A stretch of DNA of 13,203 nt from a bacterium UBA3756 (GTDB lineage: Bacteria > Bacteroidota > Bacteroidia > Bacteroidales > Bacteroidaceae), in the NCBI GenBank assembly GCA_002371695.1, contig DFGG01000010.1, positions 895-14,097 of the forward strand, given 5' to 3'. Positions 6,478 to 13,203 of the stretch are shown here, piece after piece. Position numbers and translations under genes: made by a program. Below the pieces are notes generated by a model. It did not search any database and had not been told where the DNA came from. It saw only the letters and a program-made list of their open reading frames with translations. The number at the start of each line of letters is the position of its first letter. Within the stretch, counting starts at the first letter, position 1.

Positions 6478-8193
6478 ATGAAAAAGATCAATATATATAT
6501 AGCAACACTGCTGCTTTCAGTCTTTGCAGTGTCCTGCTCGGTCGACGACGTGAAGCCCCAAGGCACGCTCGACGAAGAGACGGCATTCTCCAGCCCCGAG
6601 AAGCTTGTCACCGCAGCCTACGCCAAACTGGGTGACGACTGGTATTCCTATCCTTTCAATCTCTGGCCCTACGGCGACATGAGTGCCGACGACTGCCTGA
6701 AGGGTGGCTCGGGTGAGAACGATACGGGCTATCACCCCATGGAGATATTCTCCACCCTGCAGCCTGACCGCGGCGAGTTCGACGAACTCTGGTATCAACT
6801 CTACAGTGCCATCTCGCGCTGCAACCGCGCCATGGAGTCGATGGCCGATGCTGAGGAGACAGCACAGATCAAGCAACTCCGAGCCGAGGTGCGATTCCTG
6901 CGCGGCCACTTCTACTACAAACTTCAGCAGATGTGGTACGAGGTGCCCTGGATCATCGAGGGTATGGACAATGCCGCCATCGAGTCTACCCCGCAGAGCT
7001 CACACGACGAACTGATGCAGAAGATCATCGACGACTTCCAGTATGCCTACGAGAACCTGGCCGAAGCCAATCCTGGCACCACGGGACGCGCCCACAAGGT
7101 GGCAGCAGCTGCCTATCTGGCCAAGTGCTACCTGAATTGGGCCTACGGCGACGGCTATGAGGCCAACACAGGCTATAGCCACGTGGATCAGGCTAAGATT
7201 CAGAAGGTCATCGAGTACACCAATGTGGTGAAGAACTCACCCTACGACTATCTCGACACCTACGGACACATCTTCCTGCAGGACTATGCCAACTCCGTGG
7301 AGAGCATCTTCGCCGTGCAGCACTCCAACAAGGCCGACGACGGCACACAGTTCGGACGCGCCAACTGGTCGAACATGCTGAATGGCGTTTGGGGTATCTG
7401 GTCGTGCGGATGGGACTTCCACAAGCCCTCACAGAATCTGGTGAATGCCTTCAAGACCCGCAACGGTCTGCCCATGGATGACTTTGACGAAGACCACAAC
7501 GCCATCGTCGTCAACGGTGCTGACTCGAAGTACAAGTACGATCCGCGCCTGTTCCACACCGTCGGTATGCCTACCTATCCCTATAAGTATGAGTCACAGT
7601 TCACACTGACCAAGGCCAACAGCCGCACGCCCAACACCTACGGCTACTACTGCTCGATGAAGGAGATTCCGCAGCGCTCGAAGGGCGAGGACTACGACAA
7701 CCCCTGGCAGGCCTTCGGACAGAACGACTACGTGCTGCGCTATACCGACGTGATGCTGATGCGTGCCGAGGCTCTCATCGAGAGCGGCGACTACAACGGC
7801 GAGGCCCTGCAGATCATCAACACCATCCGCGAGCGTGCCAAGCGCGACATCAGCGCCACATCGCTCATCAAGTATGCCAAGGACCAGTGCGACATCAGCC
7901 TCTACGGTAACTTCGCATCCAAGGACGACGCCCGTAAGGCCCTCCGCTGGGAGCGCCGCCTGGAACTGGCCATGGAGGGACACCGCTTCTTCGACCTGCG
8001 CCGCTGGGGCATGCTGAGCACGACGCTCAACAAGTACTTTGAGACGGAGAAGACCGACGAGTACGACGGCCAGACCTATGGCCTCTACTATAAGGACGCC
8101 TTCTTTACCGCCGGCAAGAATGAGTACTTCCCCATCGCCTCCAACCAGATGAACTACGTGCAGGGACTCTATCACCAGAACAAGGGATACTGA
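6478..8193 (+). CDS. SusD/RagB-like nutrient-binding outer-membrane lipoprotein
   Basis: SusD-family lipoprotein of 571 aa that would cap the SusC barrel and bind glycan at the cell surface. The signal peptide ends at Cys20 (F-A-V-S-C), followed by S-V-D-D. The N-terminal half carries the TPR-like helices of the family (for example the segments around A-R/S-R-C-N-R-A and R-F-L-R-G-H-F-Y-Y near residues 119-149). The C-terminal part has the characteristic R-W-E-R-R-L-E-L-A-M-E-G-H-R-F-F-D-L-R-R-W at 490-510. Aromatic residues, candidates for sugar stacking, are frequent, but the binding site cannot be read off. The gene directly follows the susC-like gene, as in nearly all such pairs, and is followed after 50 nt of repeat leader by a surface-protein gene. 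Family assignment is secure. Fructan as ligand is inferred from the GH32 and fructokinase neighbours. Confidence 0.95.
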   Translation: MKKINIYIATLLLSVFAVSCSVDDVKPQGTLDEETAFSSPEKLVTAAYAKLGDDWYSYPFNLWPYGDMSADDCLKGGSGENDTGYHPMEIFSTLQPDRGEFDELWYQLYSAISRCNRAMESMADAEETAQIKQLRAEVRFLRGHFYYKLQQMWYEVPWIIEGMDNAAIESTPQSSHDELMQKIIDDFQYAYENLAEANPGTTGRAHKVAAAAYLAKCYLNWAYGDGYEANTGYSHVDQAKIQKVIEYTNVVKNSPYDYLDTYGHIFLQDYANSVESIFAVQHSNKADDGTQFGRANWSNMLNGVWGIWSCGWDFHKPSQNLVNAFKTRNGLPMDDFDEDHNAIVVNGADSKYKYDPRLFHTVGMPTYPYKYESQFTLTKANSRTPNTYGYYCSMKEIPQRSKGEDYDNPWQAFGQNDYVLRYTDVMLMRAEALIESGDYNGEALQIINTIRERAKRDISATSLIKYAKDQCDISLYGNFASKDDARKALRWERRLELAMEGHRFFDLRRWGMLSTTLNKYFETEKTDEYDGQTYGLYYKDAFFTAGKNEYFPIASNQMNYVQGLYHQNKGY

Positions 8194-8239
8194 TTGAGAA
8201 TTGAAGAATTGAAAAATTGTAGAATTGAAAAATTGAAGA
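8193..8239 (+). repeat. 8-bp ATTGA tandem repeat between susD-like and DUF4960 genes
   Basis: Six units starting at 8193, 8200, 8208, 8216, 8224 and 8232, each beginning ATTGA or ATTGT; the last five are exactly 8 bp. The first base lies in the TGA stop of the susD-like gene and the array ends 4 nt before the ATG at 8244. It makes up almost the whole junction. Confidence 0.85.
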
Positions 8240-8243
8240 GATT

Positions 8244-9794
8244 ATGATTACCAAGATATTCAAAAGCCTTTTCGCTGGCTTGACACTCAGTGTAGCGCTG
8301 ACGTCTTGCCAGGACAGAGATCTGCCAGGCTCTGGACAGATGCAACTTCCTACGCCCGACGCATCACAGATTACCGGCGCGCTCACCGGCGACAATGGTT
8401 ACGACTACACCCTCACCTGGCCGCAAGGTACGCAGGGAGCCGTGATGAACGTGGCCGTCTATAAGAACGGCACTCAGATGCAGGCCCTCACGCCCACCAA
8501 TGGCAACTCGTTCACACTGAAGAACCTGGAGACCAACCAGCTCTATGAGTTCCTCTTCAAGTATGCCAGCGGCGATGCCCTCTCCAACGGCGTCATGATC
8601 AACTACACCCGCCGAGGTGCCACCGCTCCCGCCGAGCTGAAGATGACACAGGTGGACATCAACGACGACGAGCATGACCTGGAGGTCACCTGGACTGCCA
8701 GCCCCGACGCTACCTCGTACATTCTGAAACTGGTCAACAACGACGGTTCGAAGGAGGTCAACACCACCGTCACCGGCACATCTTACACCCTGAAGGGCGT
8801 GGTGATGAAGGAAAGTTGGGAGGCCACCCTCATTGCACAGAACGACGAGGGCCGCGCACTGCCTATCCAGGCATCGGCCAAGATTGGTGGTAAGCTGCCA
8901 GGATTCCTCTCTGAGTATGCCACACCTGAGGAACTCCTCGCCAGCGGCGACGACGATGAGGCCAGTGCATGGCTGTGGTTCCACGAGAACTATCCGAAGG
9001 GCGAGTACGTCTACTTCGGCAACATCAGCACCGTGGAGGACATCGCCGACTACCGCATGCTCTTCTGGCTGCGCGATCTGGAGACCGGCAACAATGACGA
9101 CATCTGGAACTTCTCCGACGCTGCCCGCAACGCCGCTCCCTGCATCGAACAGTACGTCAAGAACGGCGGCAACCTGCTCCTCTGGCAACATGCCGTGCCT
9201 TATATAGGTACTATCAACCGTCTGCCTACATCGCTGCTGCGCGGCGTGAGCAACGCCTTCGGTGCCGGCCAGGGCGGCTGGAATCCCGACACGTGGAAGA
9301 TGGGCGTATGCCTTAACACAGGCTCCTTCTCGAAGGACTTCTCATCGCACCCCATCTATGCAGGCATCCAGACGGAGAAACTCAACGACCAGTGCTTCGC
9401 CGCCATCGCCTTCAAGGGACCGGGCTGGACGGAAGACCATAACTGCCTCTTCTTCGACATCCCCACCAAACTGACCGACCTAGGTAACACCACAGAGGAG
9501 TGCTACAACACGGTTACTGAGCAATACGGCATCTATCCACTCGGCACATGGGATTCGCAGGCCGCATGGGTCAGCCAACTCAACGTGTGGGAGGCCAAGG
9601 GTGCCCCGCTGGCTCCCGAGGGATTCCAGAAGGGTGCCGGCACCGTACTCTGTATCGGTAACGGTGGCTGCGAGTTCTCGATGAAGAATGAGGACGGCAC
9701 GCCCGACAAGAGCGCCAACCCCAAGAACAACTCCTGCCAGGGCAACGTCCTGAAGTTGGCCAAGAACAGTGTTGAGTATCTAATGTCTATCTAA
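8244..9794 (+). CDS. DUF4960-type lipoprotein with Fn3-like domains, putative surface glycan-binding protein
   Basis: Predicted outer-membrane lipoprotein of 516 aa. The lipobox is L-T-S-C with Cys22, followed by Q-D-R-D. Two Fn3/Ig-like domains follow (about 32-123 and 128-215; for example Y-D-Y-T-L-T-W and L-E-V-T-W-T-A-S-P-D). The domain at about 225-516 matches the C-terminal half of the lipoprotein encoded at 9-1409: N-G-G at 307-309, H-P at 369-370 and G-A-G-T-V-L-C-I-G-N-G-G at 464-475, and both end in L-x-x-x-x-V/L-E-Y-L. Its place right after susC- and susD-like genes is that of the surface glycan-binding protein in the Bacteroides levan locus, so I infer fructan binding at the surface. 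No catalytic signature is recognised. It is the last gene of its unit: a new promoter lies in the next gap, and no clear terminator was found except possibly the hairpin at 9834-9874. Confidence 0.8.
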   Translation: MITKIFKSLFAGLTLSVALTSCQDRDLPGSGQMQLPTPDASQITGALTGDNGYDYTLTWPQGTQGAVMNVAVYKNGTQMQALTPTNGNSFTLKNLETNQLYEFLFKYASGDALSNGVMINYTRRGATAPAELKMTQVDINDDEHDLEVTWTASPDATSYILKLVNNDGSKEVNTTVTGTSYTLKGVVMKESWEATLIAQNDEGRALPIQASAKIGGKLPGFLSEYATPEELLASGDDDEASAWLWFHENYPKGEYVYFGNISTVEDIADYRMLFWLRDLETGNNDDIWNFSDAARNAAPCIEQYVKNGGNLLLWQHAVPYIGTINRLPTSLLRGVSNAFGAGQGGWNPDTWKMGVCLNTGSFSKDFSSHPIYAGIQTEKLNDQCFAAIAFKGPGWTEDHNCLFFDIPTKLTDLGNTTEECYNTVTEQYGIYPLGTWDSQAAWVSQLNVWEAKGAPLAPEGFQKGAGTVLCIGNGGCEFSMKNEDGTPDKSANPKNNSCQGNVLKLAKNSVEYLMSI

Positions 9795-9833
9795 CGACTC
9801 GCATCGTTTATTAGTTAGTTATCCTCTCCAATT

Positions 9834-9875
9834 ATCGTTCATTGTCAGCAATAATGTTGCAATGAACGATTTTTG
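9834..9875 (+). promoter_or_regulatory. Operator-like inverted repeat upstream of the GH32-transporter-kinase operon
   Basis: A perfect 11-bp inverted repeat, ATCGTTCATTG (9834-9844) and CAATGAACGAT (9860-9870), surrounds a 15-nt spacer. CGTTCATT (9836-9843) and the block 9848-9875 match the element at 3198-3239, at the same 86-bp distance from the -7 box. This favours a shared operator. An alternative or additional role is a terminator of the upstream operon, because TTTTT follows the second arm, though the stem is AT-rich and the loop long. Confidence 0.65.
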
Positions 9876-9894
9876 TTAGTATATGTAACAATAT

Positions 9895-9930
9895 TTATGG
9901 TATATATAGGAGTTTTTTGATTAACTTTGC
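9895..9930 (+). promoter_or_regulatory. Bacteroidetes-type promoter of the GH32-MFS-fructokinase operon
   Basis: TAACTTTGC at 9922-9930 matches the -7 consensus TAnnTTTGC exactly. The -33 region is weak: TTATGG at 9895-9900 within ATATTTATGG, which resembles ATATTTTATG at the equivalent place upstream of susC. Transcription would start near 9936, leaving an A-rich leader of about 32 nt before the ATG at 9969. Confidence 0.75.
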
Positions 9931-9968
9931 AGCAGAATCAGTAAAAAAACTTAAAACAAGAAACAAAA

Positions 9969-11642
9969 ATGAAGAAACTAGTGATGACCATGATGGCAGC
10001 CCTGATGGCTGTCGCCGCCAGTGCCCAGGTGCAGGTGCTTAGTGAGAATCATGCCATGCTCCGTCTGGAGCAGGGCAAGAAATACGTGCTGCTCCCCGTG
10101 GAGGAGAAGGCAGAGAATGCCAGCGTGAGAGTGATTGGCAAGAACAACCAGTCGACACGTCGTCCGAATGTGCGTCTGGCCGTTGACAACGTGGACTACT
10201 TCGTACCCCTGGAGATCAAGGACGGGCAGCTGCTCGACATCATCTTCCATGGTGACCGTCGCACGAAGGGAGCCATCAAGGATTTCGCCTGCTGGAAGGA
10301 AATCAAGTGCAGTGACACCTTCGACACCACCAACCGCGAGAAGTTCCGTCCCGCCTATCACCATACACCGCTCTATGGATGGATGAACGATCCCAACGGT
10401 ATGTTCTATAAGGACGGTGTGTGGCACCTCTACTATCAGTACAACCCCTACGGCTCGCTGTGGGAGAACATGACCTGGGGCCACTCGGTATCAAAGGATC
10501 TCATCCACTGGGAGGCCATGCCCCTGGCCATCGAGGCCGATGCCATCGGCACCATCTTCAGCGGCTCGTGCGTGGTGGATAAGGACAACACAGCTGGCTT
10601 CGGTGCCAACACTATCATCGCCTTCTATACCTCTGCTGCAGAGAATCAGACACAGTCGATGGCCTATTCGACTGACGGCGGACGTACCTTTAATAAATAT
10701 GAGAAGAATCCCGTCATCACCAGCGATGCCCCTGACTTCCGTGACCCGAAAGTGTTCTGGCACCAGGAGAGCAGCCGTTGGATCATGATGCTGGCCGTGG
10801 GTCAGGAGATGCAAATCTGGTCGTCGGCCAATCTGAAAGATTGGAAGAAGGAGAGTAGCTTCGGCAGTGAGTATGGTTGTCATGGTGGCGTATGGGAGTG
10901 TCCCGACCTGCTGAAGATTGGCGACAAGTGGGTGCTGCTGTGCAACATCAACCCCGGTGGCCCCTTCGGAGGCTCTGCCACACAGTATTTCGTAGGACAG
11001 TTCGACGGCAAGAAGTTCACCTGTGAGTCGATGCCGAAGGTCACCAAGTGGATGGACTACGGCAAGGACCACTACGCCACGGTATCATTCTCCAATGCCC
11101 CAGAGGGCCGCACGGTGGTGATGGCTTGGATGTCGAACTGGCAGTATGCCAACCAGGTGCCCACGAAGCAGTTCCGCTCGGCCAACAGCATCGCCCGTGA
11201 TCTGGGCTTGTTCCGTGATGGTGAGGAGACTTACGTTAGCGTGACCCCGTCTCCCGAAATGCTTGCTGCCCGTGGTGCCAAACTGAAGAAGCCGACGGCC
11301 ACCTGTGAGATCGTTGTCGAAGTAAAGGGTACGATGGAGCTGACCCTCTCGAATACGAAGGGTGAACAGGTGGTGATGATCTACGATGCTCAGCAGCAGA
11401 CCTTCGCCATGGATCGTACCAAGAGCGGTGATGCCAGTTTCAGCGAGGCTTTCAGCACGGTGACCACGGCTCCCACGCATGGTGCCATGAAGCAGTTGCA
11501 CCTCTTTATCGACAATTCGAGCATCGAGGCCTTCGCTGGCGACGGCAAGATGGCGATGACCAACCTCGTGTTCCCCTCAGAGCCCTATAGCATCCTGAAG
11601 GTGAAGGGTGGCAAGGCTACGATATATGAATTGAGATATTGA
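9969..11642 (+). CDS. Secreted GH32 beta-fructosidase with DUF4980-like N-terminal domain
   Basis: GH32 enzyme of 557 aa, expected to release fructose from fructo-oligosaccharides. The signal peptide ends A-S-A-Q near residues 19-20 and has no lipobox Cys, so the protein is probably periplasmic. Residues about 21-118 match the N-terminal domain often found on Bacteroidetes GH32 enzymes (DUF4980). The five-bladed propeller follows, with the canonical W-M-N-D-P-N-G at 138-144 (nucleophile Asp141), F-R-D-P with Asp259, and W-E-C-P-D with acid/base Glu310. The C-terminal beta sandwich carries I-D-N-S-S-I-E-A-F, the usual GH32 C-domain motif. Family and catalytic residues are clear; exo action on levan, inulin or sucrose is inferred from the periplasmic location and the downstream importer and kinase. 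It is the first gene after the promoter at 9922-9930. Its last codons and stop lie inside the 8-bp repeat array that continues to the next gene. Confidence 0.93.
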   Translation: MKKLVMTMMAALMAVAASAQVQVLSENHAMLRLEQGKKYVLLPVEEKAENASVRVIGKNNQSTRRPNVRLAVDNVDYFVPLEIKDGQLLDIIFHGDRRTKGAIKDFACWKEIKCSDTFDTTNREKFRPAYHHTPLYGWMNDPNGMFYKDGVWHLYYQYNPYGSLWENMTWGHSVSKDLIHWEAMPLAIEADAIGTIFSGSCVVDKDNTAGFGANTIIAFYTSAAENQTQSMAYSTDGGRTFNKYEKNPVITSDAPDFRDPKVFWHQESSRWIMMLAVGQEMQIWSSANLKDWKKESSFGSEYGCHGGVWECPDLLKIGDKWVLLCNINPGGPFGGSATQYFVGQFDGKKFTCESMPKVTKWMDYGKDHYATVSFSNAPEGRTVVMAWMSNWQYANQVPTKQFRSANSIARDLGLFRDGEETYVSVTPSPEMLAARGAKLKKPTATCEIVVEVKGTMELTLSNTKGEQVVMIYDAQQQTFAMDRTKSGDASFSEAFSTVTTAPTHGAMKQLHLFIDNSSIEAFAGDGKMAMTNLVFPSEPYSILKVKGGKATIYELRY

Positions 11643-11701
11643 GAAATTGAGAAATTGAGAAATTGAGATATTGAGAAATTGAAGAATTGAAAAATTGAAG
11701 A
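11630..11701 (+). repeat. Nine-unit 8-bp ATTGA tandem repeat spanning a stop codon
   Basis: Nine exactly 8-bp units start at 11630, 11638, 11646, 11654, 11662, 11670, 11678, 11686 and 11694. All begin ATTGA; the commonest is ATTGAGAA. The array covers the last codons and the TGA (11640-11642) of the GH32 gene and ends 5 nt before the ATG of the transporter gene at 11707. It is the longest and most regular array in the window. Confidence 0.9.
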
Positions 11702-11706
11702 AAGAT

Positions 11707-12867
11707 ATGAGTAAGACCAACAAACTTGCACTATTGCCTGTGATGCTGTGCTTCTTCGCCATGGGCTTTGTAGACCTGGTAGGCATCGCGTCCAACTATG
11801 TGAAGGAAGACCTCGGGCTGACCGACTCCGTGGCCAACATCTTCCCCTCGCTCGTGTTCTTCTGGTTCCTGATCTTCTCGGTTCCCACGGGTATGCTGAT
11901 GAACAAGATAGGACGTAAGAACACCGTACTCCTCTCGCTGGTGGTGACCATCGTATCGCTGCTGCTGCCCCTGTTTGGTGAGACATTCCCCATCATGCTC
12001 TGCGCCTTCTCGCTGCTGGGCATCGGTAATGCGCTGATGCAGACCTCGCTCAATCCGCTGGTGTCAACGGTGATGGGAGGCGGCAACCTTGCTTCGACGC
12101 TCACTTTCGGACAGTTTATCAAGGCTATCGCTTCATTCCTGGCTCCGTATCTGGCCATGTGGGGAGCCACACAGGTGATCCCCTCCTTCGGCTACGACTG
12201 GCGCATTCTGTTTGCCATCTATTTCGTAGTGGGCATCCTGGCAGCCGTATTGCTGGGCGTTACTCCCATCGAGGAGGAGAAGATTGAGGGCAAGGCCTCT
12301 ACCTTCGCCGAGTGCTTCAAACTGTTGGGTACGCCCATCGTGCTGTTGTCGTTCTTCGGCATCATGTGCCATGTGGGTATCGATGTGGGTACCAATACCA
12401 CTGCTCCGAAGATCCTGATGGAACGCCTTGGCATGACGCTCAACGATGCAGCCTTTGCCACCTCGCTCTACTTCATCTTCCGTACCATCGGCTGTCTGAC
12501 GGGATCGTTCTTCCTGCGCGTGCTGCCAAACCGTACGTTCTTCATCATCAGCGTGGTGATGATGGCCCTCTCGATGTGCGGCCTCTTCTTTGGCACTGAG
12601 AAGTGGATGCTCTACACTGCCATCGCCCTCGTGGGCTACGGTAACTCGAACATCTTCTCCATCTGTTTTGCACAGGCCCTCACCTCGATGCCCGACAAGC
12701 AGAACGAGGTCAGCGGACTGATGATCATGGGTCTTTTCGGTGGCACGGTGTTCCCTCTGCTGATGGGCTTCATGAGCGATGCTATGGGACAGGCAGGTGC
12801 CGTCATCGTGATGGCTATCGGCGTGGTCTACCTCTTCTCCTATATCAATAAAGTAAAGAATGCATAA
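11707..12867 (+). CDS. MFS sugar transporter (putative fructose importer, inner membrane)
   Basis: Major facilitator superfamily protein of 386 aa, within the family's usual range, with about 12 hydrophobic segments. The loop between the second and third segments has N-K-I-G-R-K-N at residues 66-72, matching the MFS G-x-x-x-D/N-R/K-x-G-R-R/K signature. The N-terminus (L-P-V-M-L-C-F-F-A-M-G-F) resembles the FucP-like sugar:proton symporters of Bacteroidetes. Its place between a periplasmic GH32 gene and a fructokinase gene, the same set of functions as in the Bacteroides levan locus, points to uptake of fructose from periplasm to cytoplasm. The start is the ATG at 11707; an in-frame TTG at 11695 lies within the repeat and is unlikely. 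It is separated from the GH32 gene by repeat leader only and from the kinase gene by 25 nt, so the three genes should be cotranscribed. Transporter class is sure; substrate inferred. Confidence 0.9.
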   Translation: MSKTNKLALLPVMLCFFAMGFVDLVGIASNYVKEDLGLTDSVANIFPSLVFFWFLIFSVPTGMLMNKIGRKNTVLLSLVVTIVSLLLPLFGETFPIMLCAFSLLGIGNALMQTSLNPLVSTVMGGGNLASTLTFGQFIKAIASFLAPYLAMWGATQVIPSFGYDWRILFAIYFVVGILAAVLLGVTPIEEEKIEGKASTFAECFKLLGTPIVLLSFFGIMCHVGIDVGTNTTAPKILMERLGMTLNDAAFATSLYFIFRTIGCLTGSFFLRVLPNRTFFIISVVMMALSMCGLFFGTEKWMLYTAIALVGYGNSNIFSICFAQALTSMPDKQNEVSGLMIMGLFGGTVFPLLMGFMSDAMGQAGAVIVMAIGVVYLFSYINKVKNA

Positions 12868-12892
12868 ACATCAATAACTCAAAACACGGAAT

Positions 12893-13203
12893 ATGAAAAG
12901 ATATGTAGTAGGCCTCGGAGAGGCACTGTGGGATGTACTTCCCGAAGGAAAGAAACTGGGCGGCGCCCCTGCTAACTTCGCTTACCATGCAGGACAGTTC
13001 CTGGGCAGCGACAATACCATTGCCATCAGTGCACTGGGTGAAGACAAACTGGCAGATGAGACAGAAGAAGCCATCAAGGAGCATTCGTTGAACTATCTGA
13101 TGCCGCGTGTACCCTATCCGACGGGAACCGTGCAGGTGACACTGACGGGTGAGGGCATCCCCACGTACGACATCAAGGAGAACGTGGCATGGGACAATAT
13201 CCC
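12893..13203 (+). CDS. PfkB-family fructokinase, N-terminal part (cut by window end)
   Basis: The first 103 codons of a PfkB/ribokinase-family sugar kinase that runs off the window. The start M-K-R-Y-V-V-G-L-G-E-A-L-W-D and the substrate-binding motif G-G-A-P-A-N-F-A at residues 23-30 are typical of fructokinases of this family. The ATP-binding C-terminal half, with its G-A-G-D motif, lies beyond the window, so completeness cannot be judged. It would phosphorylate cytoplasmic fructose (most likely to fructose 6-phosphate) for glycolysis. The gene starts 25 nt after the transporter gene, behind a short A-rich leader without the ATTGA repeat, and appears to be the third gene of the operon driven from 9922-9930. 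Confidence 0.9.
   Translation, partial: MKRYVVGLGEALWDVLPEGKKLGGAPANFAYHAGQFLGSDNTIAISALGEDKLADETEEAIKEHSLNYLMPRVPYPTGTVQVTLTGEGIPTYDIKENVAWDNI

Noticed and set aside
9793..9808. Small hairpin AACGA/TCGTT right after the second DUF4960 gene
   Set aside because: The stem has only five pairs and no T-run follows, so it is too weak to call a terminator.
11630..11701. CRISPR-like array
   Set aside because: Units are 8 bp and contiguous with no unique spacers, so this is a simple tandem repeat.
11695..11706. TTG at 11695 as start of the transporter gene
   Set aside because: It is part of the last ATTGA repeat unit; the ATG at 11707 gives a normal MFS N-terminus.

Overview
The window looks like part of a fructan (levan- or inulin-type) polysaccharide utilization locus from a Bacteroidales bacterium, most likely Prevotella or a close relative. 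The evidence is a complete SusC/SusD pair, several surface lipoproteins with Bacteroidetes-style lipoboxes and acidic +2/+3 residues, promoters of the Bacteroidetes TAnnTTTGC type, A-rich leaders without a Shine-Dalgarno sequence, and two GH32 fructanases next to a sugar MFS transporter and a fructokinase. All genes are on the + strand and coding density is high. No gap exceeds 300 bases; the largest is the 232-nt gap before susC. No RNA genes, CRISPR arrays or insertion sequences were seen.

Layout: (1) 9-1409, DUF4960-type lipoprotein; (2) 1471-3099, GH32 surface lipoprotein, followed by an intrinsic terminator at 3147-3179; (3) promoter/operator region 3198-3292; (4) 3332-6439, SusC-like TonB-dependent transporter; (5) 6478-8193, SusD-like lipoprotein; (6) 8244-9794, second DUF4960-type lipoprotein with Fn3-like domains, in the position of a surface glycan-binding protein; (7) promoter/operator region 9834-9930; (8) 9969-11642, secreted GH32 with an N-terminal DUF4980-like domain; (9) 11707-12867, MFS sugar importer; (10) 12893 to the window end, PfkB-family fructokinase, cut off by the window edge.

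Inferred pathway: the surface GH32 cuts fructan, the DUF4960 lipoproteins and SusD capture it, SusC imports oligosaccharides, the periplasmic GH32 releases fructose, the MFS protein carries it across the inner membrane, and the kinase phosphorylates it. The order SusC-SusD-binding protein with GH32, MFS and fructokinase resembles the characterised levan locus of Bacteroides thetaiotaomicron. The sequence alone does not tell levan from inulin. The expected hybrid two-component regulator is not in the window.

Most notable points: a roughly 40-bp element is conserved upstream of both internal promoters at the same distance (86 bp) from the -7 box, which suggests a shared operator. Period-8 (ATTGA-based) tandem repeats fill the promoterless junctions inside operons and are absent from both promoter gaps. 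Two diverged DUF4960 paralogues with different N-terminal domains flank the SusCD pair, and their shared domain has a pattern that recalls class I glutamine amidotransferase-like folds.
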